DNA of 64,000 nucleotides, from contig NZ_CP126241.1 in the NCBI RefSeq assembly GCF_030142075.1, positions 2,976,001 to 3,040,000 of the forward strand. The letters are read 5' to 3'. Shown here in pieces: positions 57,000 through 64,000 of the stretch. A program made the translations under genes and the position numbers. Position 1 is the first letter of the stretch. Every line of letters begins with the position of its first letter. The DNA comes from Arthrobacter sp. zg-Y20. GTDB taxonomy: Bacteria; Actinomycetota; Actinomycetes; Actinomycetales; Micrococcaceae. Under the pieces are notes generated by a model that ran no database searches, had not been told where the DNA came from, and was given only the letters and a program-made list of their open reading frames with translations.

Positions 57000-58613
57000 T
57001 TAGCGGGAGCGGCGCTCGTTGGAGGCCGGGGCGGTGGCGCGGCGGGGACCGGCGGCACGTGCCGGACGGCCCGATGCGCCGCCGGAACGCTGGCCGCTGC
57101 CGGCGCCTTCGGCACGCTGGCCGGTGGCGGGGCGGCGGTTGCGGCCTGCAGCGGTGGCAGCACCGGCGCTGGCGCGGCGTCCTTCGGTGGCACGGGCCGG
57201 ACGCTGGGTGCGGCCGCCGTCACCGGCTGCAGCGCGGTCGTTGCGTTCGCTGCGTTCCGTACGCTCGGGACGTTCGGCGGAAACCCGCCCGCGTCCGCCG
57301 TTGCCGCCGCGTCCGCCGGCGCGGGGTGCACTGGTGGAACGGGCCGCGCGCTTGCGCTGGGCATTGGCGCCGGTGGAACGGCCGCCGCCCTGCTGCGGCG
57401 ACTTGGCTGCCAGCTGCGCGGCACGGACATGCGGTTCCACAACAGCCGCGCGTTCGCCGACGAGCTTGGCGATGGACGGGGAGTTGTGGCTGACCTTCTC
57501 GATGGAAACGTCGACGCCGGCAGCCTTCATCAGCTTCGACACCTCGCTCTTCTGCTCCGGGAGGGTCAGCGTGACCACGGTTCCGCTGGATCCGGCGCGG
57601 GCCGTACGGCCTGAACGGTGCAGGTAGGCCTTGTGTTCCGTGGGCGGATCAATGTGGACTACGAGCTCCACGTCGTCCACGTGGACGCCGCGGGCGGCGA
57701 CGTCGGTGGCCACCAGGACCCGGACATCGCCGGAAGCGAACTCCGCCAGGTTCCGGTCACGGGCATTCTGGGACAGGTTGCCGTGCAGGTCCACCGTGGG
57801 AATGCCGTTGTCCGTGAGGAACTGGGCCATCTTGCGGGCGTGGTGCTTGGTGCGCATGAACATGATTCGGCGGCCCTGGCCCCCGGCCAGTTCCTTGACC
57901 AGCAGCTTCTTGGCCGTTTGGTCCTGGACCAGCAGCACGTGGTGCTCCATGGTGGAGACCGCTGCCTGCGGCTCATCCACGGAGTGCGTCAGCGGATTGG
58001 ACAGGTAACGGCGGACCAGCTTGTCCACACCGTTGTCCAGGGTGGCGGAGAACAGCATCCGCTGGCCCTTTTCCGGAGTGCGGTCCAGCAGGCGCTGGAC
58101 CACCGGCAGGAAGCCAAGGTCGGCCATGTGGTCGGCCTCGTCCAGCACGGTGATCTCGACGGACTCAAGGCTGATGACCTTCTGCTTCATCAGGTCCTCA
58201 AGGCGGCCGGGGCAGGCAATGACAATGTCGACGCCGGCCTTCAGTGCCTTTTCCTGGCGCTGCTGGGACACGCCGCCGTAGATCACGGTGGTGTTCAGGC
58301 CCAGTTCCTTCGCCAGCGGCTCAATCACGTTGTTGATCTGTGTGGCCAGTTCGCGTGTGGGTGCCAGGACCAGGCCCAGCGGGCGGTTCGGACGGCGGCG
58401 GTAAGCTGCCTCGTTCTCGGCCAGCCGGGTGACCAGCGGCAGGGAGAAGGCGAGGGTCTTGCCGGAGCCGGTGCGCCCGCGGCCCAGGACGTCGCGGCCT
58501 TTAAGGGTGTCGGGGAGGGTTTCCACCTGGATGGGGAACGCCTCGTCGATTCCGGCGGCAGCGAGGGAGGAAACAAGTGCCTTGGGCACACCAAGGGCAG
58601 CAAAAGTGGTCAT
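57000..58613 (-). CDS. DEAD-box RNA helicase with Arg/Gly-rich tail
   Basis: A 537-residue ATP-dependent RNA helicase. Motifs: Q-motif region, GRGRTGSGKTLAFSLPL (I), APTRELATQI (Ia), VLDEADHMADLGF (DEAD), FSATLD (III), VATDVAARGVHVDDVELVV (V) and HRSGRTARAG (VI). The last 140 residues are disordered and rich in Arg, Gly, Ala and Ser (RGGNGGRGR, ERTERSERNDR), a common RNA-binding tail. No ribosome site is seen before the ATG; the upstream gap is 275 bases. Confidence 0.92.
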   Translation of the reverse strand: MTTFAALGVPKALVSSLAAAGIDEAFPIQVETLPDTLKGRDVLGRGRTGSGKTLAFSLPLVTRLAENEAAYRRRPNRPLGLVLAPTRELATQINNVIEPLAKELGLNTTVIYGGVSQQRQEKALKAGVDIVIACPGRLEDLMKQKVISLESVEITVLDEADHMADLGFLPVVQRLLDRTPEKGQRMLFSATLDNGVDKLVRRYLSNPLTHSVDEPQAAVSTMEHHVLLVQDQTAKKLLVKELAGGQGRRIMFMRTKHHARKMAQFLTDNGIPTVDLHGNLSQNARDRNLAEFASGDVRVLVATDVAARGVHVDDVELVVHIDPPTEHKAYLHRSGRTARAGSSGTVVTLTLPEQKSEVSKLMKAAGVDVSIEKVSHNSPSIAKLVGERAAVVEPHVRAAQLAAKSPQQGGGRSTGANAQRKRAARSTSAPRAGGRGGNGGRGRVSAERPERTERSERNDRAAAGDGGRTQRPARATEGRRASAGAATAAGRNRRPATGQRAEGAGSGQRSGGASGRPARAAGPRRATAPASNERRSR

Positions 58614-58682
58614 TAAAGACAGGCAACTTTCGGTAAGAGGCCCCCAACGCCGTTTGGGCCGGGGGTTCGCCGAAGAAAAGTC

Positions 58683-58715
58683 AGACAGTGTCTACCGCGC
58701 TAACAGGCGGGACAA
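58683..58715 (-). promoter_or_regulatory. Possible promoter of the RNA helicase gene with AGACAGTGTCT palindrome
   Basis: On the minus strand TTGTCC and TAGACA are 15 bases apart (short spacing); the TAGACA overlaps an 11-base perfect palindrome at 58683-58693. The leader to the ATG would be about 65 bases. Weak evidence. Confidence 0.3.
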
Positions 58716-58888
58716 AAGAAAGCGTTCATCGACGCAGGCTGGACTGCTTACACACACGGCTGCAACCTGTGGCTGCGGCCGTGGCAGGACCAACATCTCC
58801 CTACAGTTTACCGTAATACGGAAAGTTTCCTAATCGGGGCGGGCGGCAGCGGTGAAAACCGGGGCCCCGGCAGCCGATAGCATTAACG

Positions 58889-59761
58889 GTGATGACTACT
58901 GAACCAGCCCTGCCGCAGGCCGAGGGCACCGACCCTGACATCGACGTTGACTCCGAAACTGGCGAGGACCGGCATTTCCGCTCTCCGGTCTCCTTTGTCC
59001 GGCGCGGCTCGCGCCTCCAGGGCCGCCGCCAGCAGGCCTGGGATGAACTGTCGGACCGTTTTGTGGTGGATGTGCCGCGCGAGGAAGCCGATACCTCGGT
59101 GCATCCGGAGTACGTGTTCGACGCCGCGGCGGAGTTCGGGCGCACCGCACCCCTCGTCGTCGAAATCGGGTCTGGACTCGGTGAAGCCGTCACGCACGCC
59201 GCGGAGCAGAACCCGGACAAGGACTTCCTTGCCGTGGAGGTCTACCTGCCCGGCCTGGCACAGACCCTGCAGCGCATCGGGCAGAAGGGCCTGACCAACG
59301 TGCGTGTGGTGCAGGCCAACGCCCCCGAGGTGCTGACCAGCATGCTCCCCGCCGGATCCGTGGACGAAGTATGGGTGTTTTTCCCGGACCCCTGGCACAA
59401 GACCCGCCACCACAAGCGGCGCCTCGTCAAGGAGTCCTTCGCCGAGCTGGTGGCCCGGGTCCTGGTGCCCGGCGGCACGTGGCGGCTGGCCACGGACTGG
59501 TCCGACTACGCCGTACAGATGCGCGAAGTCCTGGACGCCTCCGAACAGTTTGAGAACCTGCATACCGGCGAGCAGGCCGGCGAACGGGGTCCGCTGACCC
59601 GGGTGCACCGTGAAGGCCTCGAGAACAAGGTGCCGGAGGACGACGTCGATGAGCGCGGCGGTTGGGCTCCCCGCTTCGAGGGCCGCACCCTCACCAGCTT
59701 CGAGAACAAGGCGCACCAGGCCGGCCGGCTCATCTTCGACCTCGCCTACCGCCGGATCTAG
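58889..59761 (+). CDS. trmB: tRNA (guanine-N7)-methyltransferase TrmB
   Basis: A 290-residue enzyme (from GTG 58889, or ATG 58892 directly after). LVVEIGSGLGEAVTHAAEQNPDKDFLAVEVY is the SAM-binding part (VEIGSGLGE and LAVEVY), and VWVFFPDPWHKTRHHKRRLV is the TrmB fingerprint. Makes m7G46 in tRNA variable loops. The N-terminal 25 residues are acidic and non-conserved. Ends overlap the convergent SDR by 4 bases. Confidence 0.92.
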   Translation: MMTTEPALPQAEGTDPDIDVDSETGEDRHFRSPVSFVRRGSRLQGRRQQAWDELSDRFVVDVPREEADTSVHPEYVFDAAAEFGRTAPLVVEIGSGLGEAVTHAAEQNPDKDFLAVEVYLPGLAQTLQRIGQKGLTNVRVVQANAPEVLTSMLPAGSVDEVWVFFPDPWHKTRHHKRRLVKESFAELVARVLVPGGTWRLATDWSDYAVQMREVLDASEQFENLHTGEQAGERGPLTRVHREGLENKVPEDDVDERGGWAPRFEGRTLTSFENKAHQAGRLIFDLAYRRI

Positions 59762-60510
59762 GCCGGCACCGCAGGATTGATCGCTGCGACCGCCGCATCG
59801 TAGCGGCCTTCGGTTTCGGCAAAACGCAGGAACTTCACGGCCTCGACAAGGATTTCGTGCGCATCGGGCTGGGCCTGAAGCAGGGCCATGACCTCATCGG
59901 CGAAAGCATCCAGCGGGAGATAGTGCTCGTTCACCGAGCCGCCGGGCATCAGTTCGGTCCGGACCGCCGGCGGCACCAGTTCAATGACCTGCACGGACGT
60001 CCCGGCAAGCTGCAGCCGGAGGCCTTCGCTAAACCGGTGGATAAAGGCCTTGGTGCCGTTGTATGTCGGAGTGTTGGCCAGCGGGGTATGGGCCAGCCCG
60101 GAGGAAACGGTCATGATCACCGCATCCGGCCGGGTCTGCAGGTGCTCGATAAACGCGGCCACCAGCCGCAGCGGGCCGTTGATGTTGGTTTCCACCAGGC
60201 GCTCGGCTCCGGCGAGGAAGCTTTCGCTGCGCATGTCTTCACCGGTCATGATTCCTGCCATGGCAATCAACACGTTCAAGTCCGGGTGCCCGGCCAGCAC
60301 GGTGTCGCGGGCCGCCAGGACGGAGGCCGGATCGGTGGTGTCGACGGCGACGGTCGCGAAGCCGTGTTCGGCGGCCAGCAGCTCCAGGACCTCGGTCCGC
60401 CGCCCGCCGATGATGACGGTGTTGCCGGCAGTCTGCAGGCGGACGGCGAGGGCCAGGCCGATGCCGGAGGTGGCACCGGGAATGAAAATGGTGTTTCCGT
60501 TAATGTTCAT
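59758..60510 (-). CDS. Short-chain dehydrogenase/reductase (DltE-like)
   Basis: A 250-residue SDR: cofactor loop PGATSGIGLALAVRL, IGGRRTEVLELL, LIAMAGIM in the NNAG position, catalytic Ser in IMTVSSGLAH and YNGTK for YxxxK. It resembles DltE/SafC-like oxidoreductases of unknown substrate. AACACT ends 6 bases before the ATG (leaderless pattern). Divergent from the XRE regulator, which may control it. Confidence 0.85.
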   Translation of the reverse strand: MNINGNTIFIPGATSGIGLALAVRLQTAGNTVIIGGRRTEVLELLAAEHGFATVAVDTTDPASVLAARDTVLAGHPDLNVLIAMAGIMTGEDMRSESFLAGAERLVETNINGPLRLVAAFIEHLQTRPDAVIMTVSSGLAHTPLANTPTYNGTKAFIHRFSEGLRLQLAGTSVQVIELVPPAVRTELMPGGSVNEHYLPLDAFADEVMALLQAQPDAHEILVEAVKFLRFAETEGRYDAAVAAINPAVPA

Positions 60511-60554
60511 GCCCCCAGTGTTGGCCCGGCCGGCGGCGGGCGGGAGAGGAGCGT

Positions 60555-60584
60555 TTGTCGTAGGATTCCCGGTCCCTGTATAGA
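60555..60584 (+). promoter_or_regulatory. Putative promoter of the XRE regulator
   Basis: TTGTCG and TATAGA with 18-base spacing, 27 bases upstream of the ATG at 60612; the best sigma-A-like pair in this part of the window. Confidence 0.5.
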
Positions 60585-60611
60585 ACGGCTGCGGTGGCCC
60601 ATGATGGAGCC

Positions 60612-61451
60612 ATGGACCGCCCCACACTTGCCGACTTCCTCAAATCCCGCCGGGATGCCCTGCGCCCCGACGACGTCGGGCTGTCCGCCGGGACCCGGCG
60701 CCGGGTGGCCGGGCTGCGGCGGGACGAGGTTGCGACGCTGGCCGGGATGTCCGTGGACTATTACACCCGGCTGGAGCAGGCCCGCGGCCCGCAGCCTTCG
60801 GAACAGCTGCTGGGATCGCTGGCCCGGGCCCTGCGGCTGAGCTACGACGAGCGGGATTACCTCTTCCGTTTGGCTGACCGTAATCCGCCGCCCCGCGCGT
60901 CCCTGGACCCTCATGTGGCCCCTGCCCTGCTGCGGGTCCTGGACCGGCTTGATGATACGCCGGCGCTGATCCTTTCCGCGCTCGGGGAAACACTGGCGCA
61001 GAACAGGCTTTCCATGGCACTGCTGGGAGACCATTCCCGGCTCACCGGGCCCGCCCGCAGCAGCGTTTACCGCTGGTTTACCGATCCCGCTGAACATGAG
61101 CTCTATCCGCCGGCTGACCGCGCACGGCAGGGCCGCGCCCAGGTTGCCGGGCTGCGGGTGGCAGTTTCCGCAAACTCGGCCCGTGCGCGGGAACTGGTTC
61201 GCCTGCTGCAGAAGCGCAGCCCTGAGTTCACCGAAATATGGAAGGACCACGCGGTGGCCACCCGGTTCGCCGACCACAAAACGCTGCTGCACCCGGAACT
61301 GGGCGAAATCGAGCTCGACTGCCAGACCCTGTACAGCGAAGACCAGAGCCAGGCCCTGCTGGTGCTGACTGCTGCCCCGCGCAGCGAGGCAGCGCAGAAG
61401 CTTGGCCTGCTGGCGGTGATCGGCCAGCAGCGGTTCGCCCCCGCCGGATAA
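60612..61451 (+). CDS. XRE family regulator with MmyB-like ligand domain
   Basis: A 279-residue protein: helix-turn-helix VAGLRRDEVATLAGMSVDYYTRLEQ preceded by SRRDALRPDDVGL (split naming of residues 10-60), then a MmyB/MltR-type PAS-like domain (NRLSMALLGDHSRL, SVYRWFTDP, HPELGEIELDCQTLY). In actinobacteria these are often next to an SDR or oxidoreductase that they regulate, as here. Confidence 0.87.
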   Translation: MDRPTLADFLKSRRDALRPDDVGLSAGTRRRVAGLRRDEVATLAGMSVDYYTRLEQARGPQPSEQLLGSLARALRLSYDERDYLFRLADRNPPPRASLDPHVAPALLRVLDRLDDTPALILSALGETLAQNRLSMALLGDHSRLTGPARSSVYRWFTDPAEHELYPPADRARQGRAQVAGLRVAVSANSARARELVRLLQKRSPEFTEIWKDHAVATRFADHKTLLHPELGEIELDCQTLYSEDQSQALLVLTAAPRSEAAQKLGLLAVIGQQRFAPAG

Positions 61452-61601
61452 CCGGCCGCGAAGTACGCTCCTTCGGCGGTGCCCCGGCAGGGCCGGACGG
61501 CACTGCGCCTTGACCCCGGTTTGCCCTTGCAGTACCGGCGGCGGGAAACTGGTGGTACGGATGGCAGTGAGCCCTCCGCCGGCCCAGAAGGATTTTGCAC
61601 C

Positions 61602-62582
61602 ATGCCCGAACCGAGCGACGCACGCGTCGGCCTCTATATCGACTTCGACAACATTGTCATTTCGCGCTACCAGCAACTGCACGGCCGGAACGCCTTCCAG
61701 CGCGACGGGATCCGCAATTTCGACAAGACCAACCGGGATGCCGATCCCGATATTGCCGCGAAGCTCACCGCTGCCACTGTGGACTTCAATGCGATCATCG
61801 ACTTCGCCGCGTCCTTCGGCACCCTGGTGGTGAACCGGGCATACGCCGACTGGTCGGTCCCCGTCAACGCCAGCTACCAGCGGCAGCTGATGTCCCGCGC
61901 GGTGGACCTCACCCAGTTGTTCACCACCACAACGCGCGGCACCAAGAACGGTGCCGACATCCGGCTTGCCGTGGACGTGGTGGAAGACCTTTTCCGGCTG
62001 CCGGACCTGACGCACATCATCATTGTGGCCGGGGATTCCGACTACATTGCCCTGGCCCAGAAGGCGAAGCGGCTGGGCCGCTTCGTGGTGGGTATCGGTG
62101 TGGCCGGTTCCACCAGCACCTCCCTGGCCGCCGCGTGCGACGAGTTCGAGGATTATGACTCCCTGCCCGGCATTGTTGCGGCTGTCGCCGCGGCACCGGG
62201 ATCCGCCAAGGCCCCTGCTGCGGCAATGGACCAGACCCCCAGCAAGGCCCGCAAGCTCACCGTGGTGCCCATGTTCTCGCACACCGAAGACGCCCGCTTT
62301 GAGGAGCCGGACACCGCTGAAGACATTGACCCGCGGACCCTTGCCACCGAACTGCTTGTCCGTGCACTGAAGATCGGCCATGCCAAGGGCGACGACGAGT
62401 GGCTCAACACAGGCACGGTAAAGAACCAGATGCGGCGTATGGACCCCTCCTTCAACGAAAAGCCGCTGGGCTTCCGGTCCTTCACCGACTTCCTTTCCTC
62501 CCGCAGCGACCTGGTGGAACTGGACGACGACGGCCCGCAGCGCCTTATCCGGCTGCGGCCCGAGGCCGAAGCCCGGGAGTAG
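61602..62582 (+). CDS. NYN-domain nuclease with C-terminal OST-HTH/LOTUS domain
   Basis: A 326-residue protein. The N-terminal NYN (PIN-like) domain has the acidic cluster in VGLYIDFDNIVIS, KNGADIRLAVDVVEDLF and IIIVAGDSDYIALAQKAKRLG. An Ala/Pro linker precedes an OST-HTH domain (about 245-320: ATELLVRALKIG...TVKNQMRRMDPSF...GFRSFTDFLSSR), which in other proteins binds RNA. Together these suggest an RNA-targeting endonuclease. GAAGGA lies about 9 bases before the ATG. Monocistronic. Confidence 0.86.
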   Translation: MPEPSDARVGLYIDFDNIVISRYQQLHGRNAFQRDGIRNFDKTNRDADPDIAAKLTAATVDFNAIIDFAASFGTLVVNRAYADWSVPVNASYQRQLMSRAVDLTQLFTTTTRGTKNGADIRLAVDVVEDLFRLPDLTHIIIVAGDSDYIALAQKAKRLGRFVVGIGVAGSTSTSLAAACDEFEDYDSLPGIVAAVAAAPGSAKAPAAAMDQTPSKARKLTVVPMFSHTEDARFEEPDTAEDIDPRTLATELLVRALKIGHAKGDDEWLNTGTVKNQMRRMDPSFNEKPLGFRSFTDFLSSRSDLVELDDDGPQRLIRLRPEAEARE

Positions 62583-62598
62583 CCCGCTCCGGCGGGCT
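62581..62598 (+). terminator. Short hairpin at the end of the NYN gene
   Basis: AGCCCGC-TCCG-GCGGGCT, 7 pairs, overlapping the stop codon; no T run. Confidence 0.35.
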
Positions 62599-62688
62599 AG
62601 TCCCGACGAGGACATGGACGACTGCAGGCATGTTGCCGGTCCGGCAACATGGTTTGCGGTGCACCGGTGGCCGGCGCATGCTTCAGTT

Positions 62689-63354
62689 ATGGATTCGAAC
62701 ACCCCGCATCAGGCCGCCCGTCCCGCGCCGCAGCCTGCCCCTCCCCTGCCGGAACCGGCAGGCGTGGAAGAAGAGTGGGACCAGCGCTACGCGGCCAGTG
62801 AAGCCCTGTGGAGCGGGCAGCCGAACGGTGCCTTGGTCTCGGAAGCTGCTGCCCTGGCTCCGGGGCGGGTACTCGACGTCGGCTGCGGCGAAGGCGCCGA
62901 CGCGCTGTGGCTGGCCGCCCGCGGCTGGGACGTGACCGCACTCGACGTTTCCTCCGTAGCCCTGGAACGGGCAGCACGGCAGGCGGAAATGCAGCGCCTG
63001 CAGATCGCCTGGGTGCACAGCGGCCTGGTCGAAGCCCAGCTCCCCGCGGCGTCCTTCGACCTGGTGTCGGCTCAGTATCCGGCATTGCTGCGCACAGCAG
63101 ATCATGCCGCGGAACAGGCCTTGCTGCAGGCGGTCGCCCCCGGTGGCCTGCTCCTGGTGGTGCACCATGCCGTGGCCTCCGACGCCGGGCACAGCCACGA
63201 TCTGGACCAGTATGTGCTCCCCGCAGATATTGCCGCCGCCTTGGACGGGGACTGGCGGATCGAGGTGCATGAGACCCGTCCGCGGCACGTAGCTTCCGGT
63301 GCCGGCGCCCACCACAACGAGGATGTGGTGCTTCGGGCCCGCCGGCTGCGCTGA
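62689..63354 (+). CDS. Class I SAM-dependent methyltransferase
   Basis: A 221-residue methyltransferase: WDQRYAASEALWSGQPN at the N-terminus (tellurite-resistance/thiopurine-type W-x-x-R-Y start), SAM loop RVLDVGCGEGADALWLAARG, acidic second strand VTALDVSSVALERA and FDLVSAQYPALLR. Substrate unknown. CATGCT ends 6 bases before ATG 62689. Confidence 0.83.
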   Translation: MDSNTPHQAARPAPQPAPPLPEPAGVEEEWDQRYAASEALWSGQPNGALVSEAAALAPGRVLDVGCGEGADALWLAARGWDVTALDVSSVALERAARQAEMQRLQIAWVHSGLVEAQLPAASFDLVSAQYPALLRTADHAAEQALLQAVAPGGLLLVVHHAVASDAGHSHDLDQYVLPADIAAALDGDWRIEVHETRPRHVASGAGAHHNEDVVLRARRLR

Positions 63355-63359
63355 CCGCG

Positions 63360-64000
63360 CTAGCGCAGGCCCGGCTGCGTTGCCGGGGCTCCAAGTCCGG
63401 GGATTTGCACGCCGGCCAGGTCTTCGAGCTGGAGCCAGAGCCGCTCCGGCGATTCATCCGGGCCTGCCGTGTGCGCGTTGGGCTCCACGGCCACGGGCAT
63501 TCCCCGCAGCCGCTCCTCCGGGGCGAAGTACTCTCCCCCGCGCACCGCGGGATCGGTCAGGGCGCGCACGGCGGGGTATGCCGCGGCGTCTTTCCCCTGT
63601 GCCCACGGTGTGTAGGGATTGCGCCGGTACGGTGTCGCAGCATCCCGGACACCCGCCCGTTCCGGTGTTTTGGCATCTACGCCCACCCCGGGCCGGGTGA
63701 GGACTGACGCCACCGGGAGACCCGCTGCACGCAGCCGGCGGTCGAGTTCATGGCCGAAAACCTCGGTGGCCGTCTTGGCCTTGGTATAGGCGCCAATGCC
63801 GGTCCATGGCAGGCCGCGCACGTCCTGCAGCCCGTACCGCTTGATCCCGACAAATCCCGTGGACGCATGCACCACGCGGCTCAGCCTGCCGCCGGTCTCC
63901 CCTGTGGCCGAGAGCAGGGGCAGGATGCCCGCCAGCAGACGAACGCTGGCCGCAACGTGGGTCCCCAGGAGGATCGGCAGCCCATCACTTGTCATGGTTC
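63360..64000 (-). CDS. Short-chain dehydrogenase (retinol dehydrogenase-like), N-terminus cut by window edge
   Basis: The C-terminal 213 or so residues of an SDR; the frame is open at the right window edge, so the cofactor-binding N-terminus is missing. Visible parts: TSDGLPILLGTHVAAS, the usual segment after NAG, catalytic Ser in VVHASTGFVG and YTKAKTATEVFGHEL for YxxxK, then VLTRPGVGVDAKT. The stop lies 5 bases from the convergent methyltransferase stop. Confidence 0.8.
   Translation of the reverse strand, partial: TMTSDGLPILLGTHVAASVRLLAGILPLLSATGETGGRLSRVVHASTGFVGIKRYGLQDVRGLPWTGIGAYTKAKTATEVFGHELDRRLRAAGLPVASVLTRPGVGVDAKTPERAGVRDAATPYRRNPYTPWAQGKDAAAYPAVRALTDPAVRGGEYFAPEERLRGMPVAVEPNAHTAGPDESPERLWLQLEDLAGVQIPGLGAPATQPGLR

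Noticed and set aside
58614-58680. A riboswitch or cold-shock leader before the RNA helicase gene
   Set aside because: Only short, competing C/G-run pairings can be drawn; no known riboswitch core is visible.
60507-62702. 731-codon minus-strand frame across the XRE and NYN genes
   Set aside because: Shadow of two well-supported plus-strand genes; no motifs.

Overview
The window is high-GC DNA with actinobacterial gene content. The order of genes, DUF3073 beside purF-purM, the helicase/Tad-like neighbourhood and the marP/crp/ponA2-like block point to an Arthrobacter-like member of the Micrococcaceae (inference from content and order, not from a marker-gene comparison). It looks like ordinary chromosomal backbone: I see no insertion sequence, prophage, integrase, CRISPR array or rRNA, and only one tRNA. 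About 57 protein genes are supported; those at the two ends are cut by the window.

Layout. 1-5.3 kb: a SAM methyltransferase (partial), a KstD-like flavoprotein, the tRNA hydroxylase TrhO and a GNAT acetyltransferase. 5.4-13.4 kb: a DEAH helicase with a DUF1998 end, converging on a seven-gene operon of overlapping genes (CpaE/Ssd, TadA, TadB, TadC, a DUF4244 pilin-like protein and two TadE-like proteins). 13.6-24.5 kb: a DJ-1/PfpI protein, an unusual Baeyer-Villiger monooxygenase fused to an alpha/beta hydrolase, a GXWXG/DUF4334 protein, a pol I-like polymerase with a degenerate N-terminus, an OatA-like acyltransferase, a CoA-type NUDIX hydrolase overlapping endonuclease III, and a membrane protein. 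24.7-30.8 kb: acetyl-CoA synthetase, Ohr with a divergent TetR regulator and an intervening palindrome, then an MHS transporter, AroQ and DUF2332. 30.9-38.2 kb: a MarP-like protease, a Crp/GlxR-type regulator, NUDIX, RidA and DUF4177 proteins, a class A PBP, a metallophosphoesterase and tRNA-Pro(CGG). 38.2-45.7 kb: purC-purD on one strand and purF-purM on the other, separated by a Rhizobium etli-type asparaginase and two small genes, then DUF3073. 46-56.9 kb: a repeat-rich septum-formation protein, ClpB with a HAIR-like operator, an SRPBCC protein, a BCCT transporter, a penicillin-binding lipoprotein, YccF and a PPOX-fold protein. 57-64 kb: a DEAD-box RNA helicase, TrmB, two SDRs, an XRE regulator, a NYN-LOTUS protein and a methyltransferase.

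How it fits together. Much of the left two thirds keeps the content of the M. tuberculosis Rv3649-Rv3683 region (helicase, Tad-like genes, ssd, acs, marP, nth, CoA NUDIX, crp, RidA, DUF4177, ponA2, metallophosphoesterase). It therefore resembles an old actinobacterial core block linking envelope/secretion, acid and oxidative stress, and cAMP-controlled carbon metabolism, with ArsA and WhiB4 missing. A recurrent feature is a -10-like hexamer (typically TANNNT) ending exactly 6 or 7 bases before the start codon at about 17 genes, which suggests that many transcripts are leaderless. Inside operons and at other genes, starts instead have Shine-Dalgarno sequences or 4-base ATGA/GTGA overlaps.
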